A stretch of 6,404 nucleotides of DNA from Candidatus Collierbacteria bacterium CG_4_9_14_3_um_filter_43_16 (lineage in GTDB: Bacteria; Patescibacteriota; Microgenomatia; UBA1400; MFAQ01). Positions within the stretch are counted from its first letter, which is position 1; the number at the start of each line of letters is the position of its first letter. Under the pieces are notes generated by a model. That model was not told the origin of the DNA. It did not search any database and saw nothing but the letters and a program-made list of their open reading frames with translations. The stretch spans positions 1 through 6,404 of the forward strand of contig PFUC01000021.1 in the NCBI GenBank assembly GCA_002789895.1. Reading direction: 5' to 3'. This document shows positions 1 to 5,890 of the stretch, in pieces. Made by a program: the position numbers and the translations under genes.

Positions 1-187
1 AAACAAACAAGGAGATAACCCCTAAACCTTTTGCAAAGTAGGGTTTAATAAAGACGTCGACATATTCTTTGATAGCTTCATTCCAGGCCAGGGCGGCAAC
101 CAATCCAAAGGAGGTAGAGATTAATGTGATTACTTGAACAATAACTACTCGATGGAGGTGGCCCTCCAGTTTCTTTTTTGTTTTCAT
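1..187 (-). CDS. DUF5654 family membrane protein, N-terminal part (runs off left edge)
   Basis: The minus strand is open from an ATG at 187-185 to the window edge, giving 62 codons and no stop. The first dozen residues are basic and polar (MKTKKKLEGHLHR). A hydrophobic helix follows (about residues 13-35) containing FGLVAALAWNEAI at residues 27-39, which I recognise as the hallmark of DUF5654. After a short amphipathic linker (KEYVDVFIKPYFAKG) a second hydrophobic stretch begins at the edge. The family is small, with two membrane helices, is known mainly from archaea and uncultured bacteria, and has no established function. The start is supported by a perfect TATAAT on the same strand six bases upstream; no Shine-Dalgarno sequence is present. 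The gene diverges from the broken gene at 253. Family assignment is from memory of the motif; the missing C-terminus should hold the rest of helix 2. Confidence 0.85.
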   Translation of the reverse strand, partial: MKTKKKLEGHLHRVVIVQVITLISTSFGLVAALAWNEAIKEYVDVFIKPYFAKGLGVISLFV

Positions 188-193
188 GCTTAT

Positions 194-199
194 ATTATA
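194..199 (-). promoter_or_regulatory. -10 element of a leaderless promoter for the DUF5654 gene
   Basis: The minus strand reads TATAAT at 199-194, then six bases (ATAAGC), then the ATG at 187. A transcript starting seven bases after the hexamer begins on the A of the ATG. I see no clear TTGACA-like -35 at 16-18 bp and no TG extension. The exact consensus hexamer and the spacing shared with the other genes are the evidence. Confidence 0.7.
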
Positions 200-239
200 C
201 TTACCTGGGTGGATTATTTGTTTTTTTAGGTAAAACTTG

Positions 240-245
240 TACTAT
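240..245 (+). promoter_or_regulatory. Weak candidate -10 for the short gene at 253
   Basis: TACTAT at 240-245 is followed by seven bases and the ATG at 253, matching four of six consensus positions, including the key A at position 2 and T at position 6. The spacing is one base longer than at the other genes. It lies in the 65-bp divergent spacer shared with the DUF5654 promoter. It is the weakest of the promoter calls. Confidence 0.35.
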
Positions 246-252
246 ACAGATC

Positions 253-509
253 ATGAAAATAGAAACTTTTTTTGGTGAAGAGATGTGTATCAATCTCGAT
301 GAGAGAGCAGAACAAATTTTTCGACTAGCTAAGGAACATAATTTGGTGCAGGAGGAAACGAGGGCTTGGTAAAGGGTTGTACGGCGGCCTCTTATCTGAC
401 CAAGAAGGCAGCGGAAAAATTGGCTGAAGTAAGAGGGTTTATGTTTAATGCCGATGATTTGGTGGATGTGGTACCGGAAATTTACGGAGAGGTGGTATCC
501 AACTTGTGA
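253..509 (+). pseudogene. Short unrecognised gene split by a -1 frameshift
   Basis: Frame 1 starts at ATG 253 and encodes 39 residues (MKIETFFGEEMCINLDERAE..., ending QEETRAW) before a TAA at 370-372. A second frame, one base back, is open from 342 to a TGA at 507-509. It encodes GLVKGCTAASYLTKKAAEKL (from 363) followed by AEVRGFMFNADDLVDVV and PEIYGEVVSNL, which reads as normal protein. The second frame has no ATG before 439, so its coding-like part has no start of its own. One extra base between about 342 and 369 would give a single protein of about 85 residues, soluble, mixed-charge and largely helical. I do not recognise the family. Part of it faintly resembles a cyclin-fold helix pattern (DERAEQIFRLAKEHNLV), but not enough for a call. 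The break could be a real mutation, an assembly or sequencing error, or less likely recoding. Its stop codon overlaps the likely -35 of the next gene. Confidence 0.55.
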
Positions 510-532
510 TATTCCGCAAATAATGCAATAAT
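504..532 (+). promoter_or_regulatory. Leaderless promoter of the Fic-like gene (-35 and extended -10)
   Basis: TTGTGA at 504-509 (four of six to TTGACA), a 17-bp spacer, then AATAAT at 527-532 preceded by TG at 524-525 (extended -10). Six bases (CGCCTT) separate it from the ATG at 539. This is the most complete promoter in the window and the only one with a credible -35 at the standard distance. The -35 covers the last codon and stop (TTG TGA) of the preceding broken gene. It supports the start at 539 over the in-frame ATG at 572, which has no such element. Confidence 0.7.
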
Positions 533-538
533 CGCCTT

Positions 539-1639
539 ATGTTTTCGCCTTCCTTCATAATTACAAACAAAATGCTTTCAAATTTGATTGCAATTGAGGT
601 GGCTGAAAAAATTGCGGAACTGGCAAAATTACAGCCTGATTGGGAGGAAAGATTAAGAAAAGAGAATCTGATACGAAAAATTTATTCAATGTCAAGATTT
701 TCGGCGAATGATTTGAGCTTGGACGATGTGGCGAAGATTGTAAAAGACGAGCCAGGCAGAGACGACAAGGCAACCCAAGTGGCTATGAGGGCCGGAGCTA
801 TAGGAAAGGAGAAAGACATTCAACAAGTATTGAATCTGTTAAACGTAAATAGATTAACCGAACAGTTGGCTTTCTTGGCCGGAAAGTTCAAGCACGAAGT
901 TTATGGAGAAAAGGAGCTGTCACAAACCAACACCTTGCTGGGAGAGAGATTGGTGGCGCCAAATGAGGTTGGTAGTTGGCGTGAGAGAGAAGCGGATGGA
1001 TTTACTGCCGTTCCTCCGTTAGCGGTCGAAGTGCCCTTTCAAATAGAAGATCTGATGGGGTGGTACAAAAGCACAAACAAAAATGAAGTTCATCCGATGA
1101 ATAAAGCGGGCATAATGTTTTATGAAATAATGCGGATTTGCCCTTATACGGAAAATAATACGTTAACTGCATTATGTTTCTATCAGCTGATACTCTCGTC
1201 GGAAGGGTTTGGTTTTAAGAAGCTTTTATCGATGGAAGAGGATATCTTAAAAAACAAGGATAGCTTTCAACAAGCTGTGTCTTCAGTAGAGAGAAACGGG
1301 GGAGAATTAACTGTTTGGTTGGAGTATTTGAGTAGATGCCTCTCAGAAGCTGCGGGAAAAGTCCAAACAAAAGTAATGAATTTAGTGGGCGACACACCCA
1401 TCTTCAAAACTGATGGGGGTCGGGTTATATCCTTGTCGGAACGACAGATCGCCATAATGGAAGAAATAACATTGAAAAATGAAATGACGATAAAAGAGAT
1501 TAGAAATGTGTTGCCGATGGTTTCTGATGACACCATTTTGCGAGATCTAAAAGATCTGATAGACAAAAAGCTGATCCGTAAGAAGGGTAAAACTAAAGGA
1601 GCTCTTTACGTAATGGGAAAGGCCAAGTCTTATCGTTGA
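539..1639 (+). CDS. Fic-fold protein with degenerate active site and C-terminal winged helix
   Basis: 366 residues, ending at a TGA. The order matches Fic proteins with a C-terminal winged helix. Residues about 12-100 are helical and correspond to the N-terminal inhibitory and dimer region, with SRFSANDLSLDDV at 52-64 where the family usually has SxIEGNxLSLEEV. Residues 113-149 (FLAGK, then LLGERLVAPNEVGSWR) match the pre-Fic helices. VPPLAVEVP (158-166) and HPMNKAG (185-191) match the VPPPPEEVP and HPLIKAA blocks. The active-site loop is ICPYTENNTL at 200-209, where active enzymes carry IHPFx(D/E)GNGR. The catalytic His is Cys201, both glycines are Asn206 and Thr208, and the phosphate-binding Arg is Leu209; only Pro, the aromatic, the acid and Asn207 remain. 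LLSMEEDILKNKDSFQQAV and TVWLEYLSRCL downstream are typical Fic C-lobe. Residues 298-360 form a winged helix (TIKEIRNVLPMVSDDTILRD, then LKDLIDKKLIRK and a basic wing). AMPylation activity is not expected; a DNA-binding or scaffold role is inference. The neighbouring ligase starts 12 bp downstream. Confidence 0.8.
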   Translation: MFSPSFIITNKMLSNLIAIEVAEKIAELAKLQPDWEERLRKENLIRKIYSMSRFSANDLSLDDVAKIVKDEPGRDDKATQVAMRAGAIGKEKDIQQVLNLLNVNRLTEQLAFLAGKFKHEVYGEKELSQTNTLLGERLVAPNEVGSWREREADGFTAVPPLAVEVPFQIEDLMGWYKSTNKNEVHPMNKAGIMFYEIMRICPYTENNTLTALCFYQLILSSEGFGFKKLLSMEEDILKNKDSFQQAVSSVERNGGELTVWLEYLSRCLSEAAGKVQTKVMNLVGDTPIFKTDGGRVISLSERQIAIMEEITLKNEMTIKEIRNVLPMVSDDTILRDLKDLIDKKLIRKKGKTKGALYVMGKAKSYR

Positions 1640-1645
1640 TATACT
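1637..1645 (+). promoter_or_regulatory. Extended -10 of a leaderless promoter for the DNA ligase gene
   Basis: TG at 1637-1638, one base, then TATACT at 1640-1645 (five of six to consensus), six bases (ACAAAT) and the ATG at 1652. The TG of the extended -10 is the first two bases of the upstream gene's TGA stop (1637-1639). No -35-like hexamer is visible at 16-18 bp, which an extended -10 can tolerate. No Shine-Dalgarno sequence precedes the ATG. Confidence 0.65.
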
Positions 1646-1651
1646 ACAAAT

Positions 1652-3361
1652 ATGTTGTTCAAAGATTTTGCGGGATATTTAGAGAAGTTGGAAAAGATAT
1701 CTTCACGTCTTGAGATTACCAAAGTTCTTGCCGAGATGATTGAGGAGATGAAAGCGGAAGAAACTGATAAAGGAATTTACTTGACTTTGGGACAATTAGG
1801 TCCTGATTTTGATAAAAAGGAATTTAATATGGCCACAAAGATGGTGTTACGGAGCGTGACTGAAGGGACTGGTTTGCCGTCCAAAGAAGTGGAAAATAAA
1901 TATAAGACTAAAGGAGATGTTGGTTTGCTGGTCGAAGGATTGGAATTCAAAAGAAACACTTCGGTGAAGTATACGATAATTGAGGTTTTTGAGAAGCTGA
2001 AGATAATGGCAGATGAAGGTGGTGGGGGAAGTCAAGAGCGGAAGGTGGCCAGATTGTCGGAGTTGCTGCTCACAACTTCAAGTTTGGAGAAAAAGTTCAT
2101 TGCCAGAATGGTAGTAGGAAAACTGCGTCTCGGCTTTTCGGAAAAAACTATTTTTGACGCGCTATCACAGATGGCCAGTGGTGGAAAAACTCTTCGGAAA
2201 GAACTTGATAATGCCTTCCAGATTTATCCGGATTCAGGATACATCACAAAAGTGGTTAAGGAGAAAGGTATGTCCGGTTTGAAAAATATTAAAGTGAAGA
2301 CTGGCGTCCCGGTAGTTCCGGCTTTGTGCCAGAGATTGAATAACTATAAGGAAATAGTGGACAAGATGGGGATGGTGGCAGCGGAGAGGAAGTACGACGG
2401 AACAAGAGTGCAGATCCACTTTAATAGATCAAAGAATGAGATACGGACGTATACGAGAAACTTGGAGGAGTCGAGTCCTATGTTCCCAGAACTCAACTCG
2501 ATGAAGGAATGGGTCAAGGCAGATGAAGTCATCTTGGATTGTGAAGCGGTCGGATACGACAATAAGACCGGAAAAATATTACCCTTTCAGCTTACTATCA
2601 CCAGAAAAAGAAAGCATGATGTAGCGGAAACAGCCAAAGTTATCCCTTTACGTTTTTTTGTTTTTGATATTTTGAATTTAGACGGCAAAAGTTTAATTGA
2701 TAAGCCCTATTTTGAAAGAAGAAAGGTGCTGGCTGAAGTAATTAAAAGAAATGATACTTTGGTAACTGATGAATATTACAAAACCGATGATCCTATTGAA
2801 GTGCAAAAAATGCACGATAAATTTTTGAAAGAAGGATTTGAAGGGGCAGTAATCAAAATGTGGAATGGAGAATATTTGCCCGGCAGACAGGGCTGGAACT
2901 GGGTAAAAATCAAAGAGGCTGAAGGAACGTCAGGAAAGTTGTCCGACACCTTGGATCTGATAATCTTGGGATATTACTTGGGTAGAGGAAAACGGGTCGG
3001 ATTTGGAATCGGGGCCTTTTTGGTAGGTCTGCAAAAGGGCGATGCTTGGGTGTCTATTGCAAAAGTAGGTACTGGGCTGACCGATGAAGAGTTTAGAAGT
3101 TTGAAGAAAAATTTAGACAAGCTAGAAGTGAAAATAAAGCCAAATAATTATTTGGTGACCGGTGCTTTGGTGCCTGATGTGTGGGTAGAACCGTCAGTGG
3201 TGGTGGAGATCGCTGCGGATGAAATAACTAAAAGTCCTAATCACGCCGGTGGCTTGGCCTTGAGATTTCCTCGTCTAGTGAAATTTAGGGAGGACAAGGG
3301 GCCGAAGCAGGCAACTACTTGGAAAGAAGTAGAAGAGATAGCCAAACTATCAATGTCCTAA
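1652..3361 (+). CDS. lig: Archaeal-type ATP-dependent DNA ligase
   Basis: 569 residues, the usual size of archaeal and eukaryotic-type DNA ligase I homologues, sealing 3'-OH/5'-phosphate nicks in DNA using ATP. The N-terminal helical DNA-binding domain (about 1-215) opens with FAGYLEKLEKISSRLEITKV, a typical archaeal ligase start. The adenylation domain holds motif I AERKYDG (244-250) with the AMP-accepting Lys247, Arg252 just after it, LDCEAVGYD with Glu298 (motif III region), FFVFDILNLDG at 335-345, motif IV EGFEGAVIK at 394-402 and motif V WVKIK at 417-421. The OB-fold domain runs from about 430 and ends with LRFPRLVKFREDK (537-549), the motif VI region of this family. All catalytic positions look intact. 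Most bacteria use NAD+-dependent LigA as the replicative ligase; whether this genome also has ligA cannot be seen here. It follows the Fic-like gene by 12 bp but appears to have its own promoter. Confidence 0.96.
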   Translation: MLFKDFAGYLEKLEKISSRLEITKVLAEMIEEMKAEETDKGIYLTLGQLGPDFDKKEFNMATKMVLRSVTEGTGLPSKEVENKYKTKGDVGLLVEGLEFKRNTSVKYTIIEVFEKLKIMADEGGGGSQERKVARLSELLLTTSSLEKKFIARMVVGKLRLGFSEKTIFDALSQMASGGKTLRKELDNAFQIYPDSGYITKVVKEKGMSGLKNIKVKTGVPVVPALCQRLNNYKEIVDKMGMVAAERKYDGTRVQIHFNRSKNEIRTYTRNLEESSPMFPELNSMKEWVKADEVILDCEAVGYDNKTGKILPFQLTITRKRKHDVAETAKVIPLRFFVFDILNLDGKSLIDKPYFERRKVLAEVIKRNDTLVTDEYYKTDDPIEVQKMHDKFLKEGFEGAVIKMWNGEYLPGRQGWNWVKIKEAEGTSGKLSDTLDLIILGYYLGRGKRVGFGIGAFLVGLQKGDAWVSIAKVGTGLTDEEFRSLKKNLDKLEVKIKPNNYLVTGALVPDVWVEPSVVVEIAADEITKSPNHAGGLALRFPRLVKFREDKGPKQATTWKEVEEIAKLSMS

Positions 3362-3363
3362 GA

Positions 3364-3369
3364 TACAAT
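3364..3369 (+). promoter_or_regulatory. -10 element of a leaderless promoter for the DedA gene
   Basis: TACAAT at 3364-3369 (five of six to consensus) lies in the 14-bp gap after the ligase stop, followed by six bases (AAAGGG) and ATG 3376. AAGGG touches the ATG directly, too close to act as a normal Shine-Dalgarno. This element sets the start at 3376; the longer in-frame ATG at 3319 lies inside the ligase gene and has no such signal. Confidence 0.6.
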
Positions 3370-3375
3370 AAAGGG

Positions 3376-4008
3376 ATGGAGATTTTAAAATTACTTTTGG
3401 ACTTCTTTTTGCATATTGATAAGAACTTGGTTTTAGTTATCGCTCAGTACGGCACAATGACTTATCTGATTCTTTTCTTGGTGATTTTTATGGAAACGGG
3501 ACTGGTAGTAGCCCCTTTTTTGCCAGGCGACTCTTTGCTGTTTGCGGCAGGAGCTTTGGCGGCGATGGGGTCTTTTGACTTATTGTTTCTCTATCTGCTG
3601 ATGGCGGCGGCGGCCATTCTTGGCGATTCCGTAAATTATCTCATCGGTGATAAGCTTGAAAAAAAAATCTTTGACGGACGAAGTAAGCTCTTCAAAAAAG
3701 AGTATTTGGAGCAAGCGGAAGAGTTTTATCAAAGACATGGTGGTAAGGCAATCGTGCTTGCCAGATTCGTACCTATAGTTAGAACATTTGCTCCATTTGT
3801 GGCCGGAATTAGTAAAATGCATTATGTAAAATTTGTATTTTATAACGTTATTGGTGGTATTTCTTGGGTAACTACTTTTTTAATCGGTGGTTACGTCTTT
3901 GGTAATTTCCCTTTTGTAAAAGAGAACTTTCATTACGTGGCCCTAATGATCGTATCTATTTCTGTTGTGCCCATTTTGATCGAAGTAGGAAAGAGAAGAA
4001 AAAGATGA
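3376..4008 (+). CDS. DedA-family (SNARE-associated/VTT domain) membrane protein
   Basis: 210 residues from ATG 3376, the usual DedA size. The sequence shows a hydrophobic N-terminal segment (17-40) running into METGLVVAPFLPGDSLLFAA (39-58), with Glu40 and the PGD turn (Asp52). A long hydrophobic helix (67-82) leads to GDSVNYLIGDKL at 83-94. A charged amphipathic stretch (95-124) precedes ARFVPIVRTFAPFVAG at 129-144, with the family's Arg130 and Arg136. FYNVIGGISW (155-164) and two more hydrophobic segments follow, ending in a basic tail KRRKR. DedA proteins are inner-membrane proteins; characterised members move undecaprenyl phosphate or other lipids across the membrane, and others affect membrane potential and drug resistance. 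Which applies here is not visible. A longer reading from 3319 would overlap the ligase and is rejected. The gene ends with TGA. Confidence 0.93.
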   Translation: MEILKLLLDFFLHIDKNLVLVIAQYGTMTYLILFLVIFMETGLVVAPFLPGDSLLFAAGALAAMGSFDLLFLYLLMAAAAILGDSVNYLIGDKLEKKIFDGRSKLFKKEYLEQAEEFYQRHGGKAIVLARFVPIVRTFAPFVAGISKMHYVKFVFYNVIGGISWVTTFLIGGYVFGNFPFVKENFHYVALMIVSISVVPILIEVGKRRKR

Positions 4009-4017
4009 ACTGAATTG

Positions 4018-4026
4018 TGATTAAAT
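4018..4026 (+). promoter_or_regulatory. Extended -10 of a leaderless promoter for the antiporter gene
   Basis: TG at 4018-4019, one base, TTAAAT at 4021-4026 (four of six), then six bases (GAAGGT) and ATG 4033. It lies in the 24-bp gap after the DedA gene. GAAGG ends one base before the ATG, too close for an ordinary Shine-Dalgarno, so it is read as part of the six-base spacer. The hexamer is weaker than at other genes, but the TG and spacing agree. Confidence 0.5.
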
Positions 4027-4032
4027 GAAGGT

Positions 4033-4998
4033 ATGTTACTGGATATTGTGTGGGGAGTTGTTTTGATATTGGTTATCGTAGTGTCGTCTGGTGTCATGAT
4101 TGATATTTTTGAGAAGCTAGTGAGGGAAATCAAAACAAGTAGATTGGTACTGGCGACAGTGCTGGTGGGGTTTTCGACCTCACTCCCAGAGTTGTTTGTT
4201 GGAATAGCAGCGGCTCTTCGCAATCAACCACAAATTGCACTAGGGAATATTGTTGGCGCTAATCTAGCAAATTTAAGCTGGATTATTGGAGGAGCGGCAT
4301 TGGTATTCGGAGCTATTCCGGTAATTGGAGAGTATTTAAGAAACGAACTTTGGATTACGGCAGGAATGGTGATGATGCCTTTTTTGTTGATGACTGACGG
4401 GAAACTTACGAGACTAGATGGATTGGTACTAATATTTCTTTATCTACTGTATGCAAACAATCTGGTTCGAAGGGGAAATTCTCCATTAAGAGCCCTTAAG
4501 ATTTCCGGAAGAAAAATCATAAAACACCGTGTAAAAACCAGAATGAATTCGATTGTTCAGGCGTTTAAGTTGATATCTTGGCTGGGAGTTCTAGGCGTGA
4601 GTGCTTTGATGCTTGTTAATTTGGCTGTAAAAGTTTCGGGATCGTTGGGTGTGAGCTCTTTTTGGATCGGGTTAATAGTGCTAGCCATAGGCACAACCTT
4701 GCCAGAATTGGTGTTAACAATTGTGGCTTCGGAAAAAAGGGAGATATCTCTAATACTCGGTGATATTTTGGGGAGTGTGGTAATCAACTCGACTCTGATA
4801 CTGGGCATAATCGTAATGATCAGTCCAATTGGTTATACCGACCCTCTTCAAAAGGGTATTTCCGGATTGTTTTTGATGACTATTTTGGGGTTGTTTTGGT
4901 TATTCACCAAGTCAAAACACAAATTGGATAGATGGGAGGGGGCCGTGTTGGTGGGCATCTACGCGATGTTTGTAGGAATCCAATTGATGTTAGCTTAG
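4033..4998 (+). CDS. CaCA-family sodium/calcium-type antiporter (YrbG/NCX-like)
   Basis: 321 residues with about ten hydrophobic segments in two halves joined by a basic loop (about 142-177, rich in Lys and Arg). Each half holds an alpha-repeat. Repeat 1 has FSTSLPEL at 47-54 and GNIVGANLANL at 71-81; repeat 2 has GTTLPEL at 220-226 and GDILGSVVINS at 243-253. By comparison with the archaeal exchanger NCX_Mj, Glu53, Asn80, Glu225 and Asn252 fall at the four main ion-binding positions, all polar or acidic. The usual Ser of the first GS(N) is Ala76, and the GN and SN pairs of repeat 2 are GD and SV. The fold and transport class are clear; the exchanged ions (Na+/Ca2+, H+/Ca2+ or other) are not. 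The TAG stop at 4996-4998 overlaps the stop of the convergent glycosyltransferase gene. Confidence 0.92.
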   Translation: MLLDIVWGVVLILVIVVSSGVMIDIFEKLVREIKTSRLVLATVLVGFSTSLPELFVGIAAALRNQPQIALGNIVGANLANLSWIIGGAALVFGAIPVIGEYLRNELWITAGMVMMPFLLMTDGKLTRLDGLVLIFLYLLYANNLVRRGNSPLRALKISGRKIIKHRVKTRMNSIVQAFKLISWLGVLGVSALMLVNLAVKVSGSLGVSSFWIGLIVLAIGTTLPELVLTIVASEKREISLILGDILGSVVINSTLILGIIVMISPIGYTDPLQKGISGLFLMTILGLFWLFTKSKHKLDRWEGAVLVGIYAMFVGIQLMLA

Positions 4999-5867
4999 GA
5001 TTGGTTTTCTTCAAGACTGAGAAGAGCACGAAGACGATCAGTGATTTTGGTTTTTTTGGCGCTTTTCTTGAAAGCAGACCGGATGAGATTTGTAAGATCA
5101 GAGGTAATTCGAGTCTCTTCTTCAAGGTATCCTCCACCCATGGGATATTCTTTTTTTTGATTAACCTTTTGATTGGTGAGAAATTTTAGATTAAGAACAG
5201 CGTATTTTTGGAGCATCTTAAGTTTGCCCATTTTTCGAAAGCGGCGGAAGGAGTAAACAAAATGTGGTTCGTGGATAACACCAAAGGAGTATCCTTTGTG
5301 GTAACCTCGATTTACAAAATCGGTGTCTTCGGCGAAACCAACTTCAGGATTGAACCCGCCGGTTTTCTTAAAAATACTCTTTCGGCAACCGATAAGGGCG
5401 CCATAAGCTGCCGGCTGGTTGAGAAGTGAGGCTGTTTCGACCATAATGTTCATATAACTTGCAACCGCTTTGTCTGAGGTGGTATTAGAATCGGGAATAA
5501 ACCAATTGGTGAAAAGGTCCAACGGATTAACATGAAGCTGGTATTTAACTCCTTCGAGAAAATATTCAGGGAGTCTGTTGTCGGCATCGTTAAACAGAAG
5601 ATATTTTCCAGTAGCCTGACTGGCGCCCAGGTTTCGCTGAACGGAAACATTTCGAACGCTAGAAGAAAGGATGGTTAAGGAAGAAAGTTTGTTCATAAAT
5701 GACTTGGCTTTTTCGACAGTTCTGTCTTTTGAGACACCATCAACAACAATTACCTCAAAGTCATGTGTGGTTTGCCTAACTAAATCAGCAAGCAGAAGGG
5801 GAAGATATTTCTCTTCATTGAGTGCGGGAATAACTACTGAAAAAAAGGGTTTCTTGGAAACTATCAT
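4995..5867 (-). CDS. Family 2 (GT-A fold) glycosyltransferase
   Basis: 290 residues, minus strand. FFSVVIPALNEEKYLPLLLA at 8-27 is the classic GT2 nucleotide-binding start. VIVVDGVSKDRT (39-50) gives the UDP-binding Asp43. VQRNLGASQATGKYLLFNDADN at 76-97 holds the metal-binding DxD (Asp94, Asp96). GFNPEVGFAEDTDF (171-184) contains the ED pair (Glu180, Asp181) where the catalytic base usually lies. The C-terminal third is basic, with no membrane span, so this is probably a soluble or membrane-associated enzyme. Such enzymes move a sugar from a nucleotide-sugar to a lipid, polysaccharide or protein acceptor in envelope assembly; donor and acceptor cannot be read here. The start at 5867 is fixed by a perfect TATAAT six bases upstream. 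The gene diverges from pth and converges on the antiporter, sharing four bases at the stops. Confidence 0.93.
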   Translation of the reverse strand: MIVSKKPFFSVVIPALNEEKYLPLLLADLVRQTTHDFEVIVVDGVSKDRTVEKAKSFMNKLSSLTILSSSVRNVSVQRNLGASQATGKYLLFNDADNRLPEYFLEGVKYQLHVNPLDLFTNWFIPDSNTTSDKAVASYMNIMVETASLLNQPAAYGALIGCRKSIFKKTGGFNPEVGFAEDTDFVNRGYHKGYSFGVIHEPHFVYSFRRFRKMGKLKMLQKYAVLNLKFLTNQKVNQKKEYPMGGGYLEEETRITSDLTNLIRSAFKKSAKKTKITDRLRALLSLEENQS

Positions 5868-5873
5868 AAGTGG

Positions 5874-5879
5874 ATTATA
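5874..5879 (-). promoter_or_regulatory. -10 element of a leaderless promoter for the glycosyltransferase
   Basis: On the minus strand TATAAT at 5879-5874 matches the consensus exactly and is followed by six bases (CCACTT) and the ATG at 5867. No Shine-Dalgarno is present. Any -35 would sit around 5897-5902, that is, over the start codon of the divergent pth gene; no good match is visible there. Confidence 0.75.
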
Positions 5880-5884
5880 AAGGA

Positions 5885-5890
5885 TAAAAT
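5885..5890 (+). promoter_or_regulatory. Candidate -10 of the pth promoter
   Basis: TAAAAT at 5885-5890 (five of six) is followed by ten bases and the ATG at 5901. Initiation seven bases downstream would leave a leader of about four bases, too short for a Shine-Dalgarno. It lies back to back with the glycosyltransferase -10, with five bases between them. TATAAA at 5876-5881 is an alternative on the same strand. Confidence 0.5.

Noticed and set aside
178..252. A longer reading of the short gene, starting at ATG 178 and adding 25 residues (MFSCLYYTYLGG...).
   Set aside because: It would overlap the first codons of the divergent DUF5654 gene and run through both promoters; the -10 spacing favours ATG 253.
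253..363. Transcription factor B-like cyclin repeat in the short gene.
   Set aside because: A short helical pattern (DERAEQIFRLAKEHNLV) is suggestive, but the rest of the joined protein does not follow the cyclin-fold pattern.
342..372. Programmed -1 ribosomal frameshifting in the short gene.
   Set aside because: No X XXY YYZ heptamer in the zero frame, and no obvious downstream stem-loop; a mutation or sequencing error is simpler.
1543..1557. AGATCTAAAAGATCT, a small palindrome-like element.
   Set aside because: It lies inside the winged-helix coding region, where repeated Asp-Leu/Lys-Asp codons explain it, and it has no T-run.
1637..1639. TGA recoded as glycine (Gracilibacteria/Absconditabacteria code).
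   Set aside because: Complete Fic-like and DedA proteins end at TGA with expected lengths, and conserved glycines in the ligase and pth use GGN codons.
3319..3375. A longer DedA start at ATG 3319.
   Set aside because: It overlaps the ligase C-terminus, adds a polar, non-family N-terminus, and has no -10; ATG 3376 has TACAAT six bases upstream.
3371..3375. AAGGG before the DedA start, and GAAGG before the antiporter start, as Shine-Dalgarno sequences.
   Set aside because: They lie zero and one base from the ATG, where normal pairing with 16S rRNA cannot place the start codon in the P site.
4932..5189. Open frame on the plus strand across the convergent gene ends (85 codons).
   Set aside because: It is a shadow of the antiporter end and the antisense of the glycosyltransferase; no family features and no start signal.
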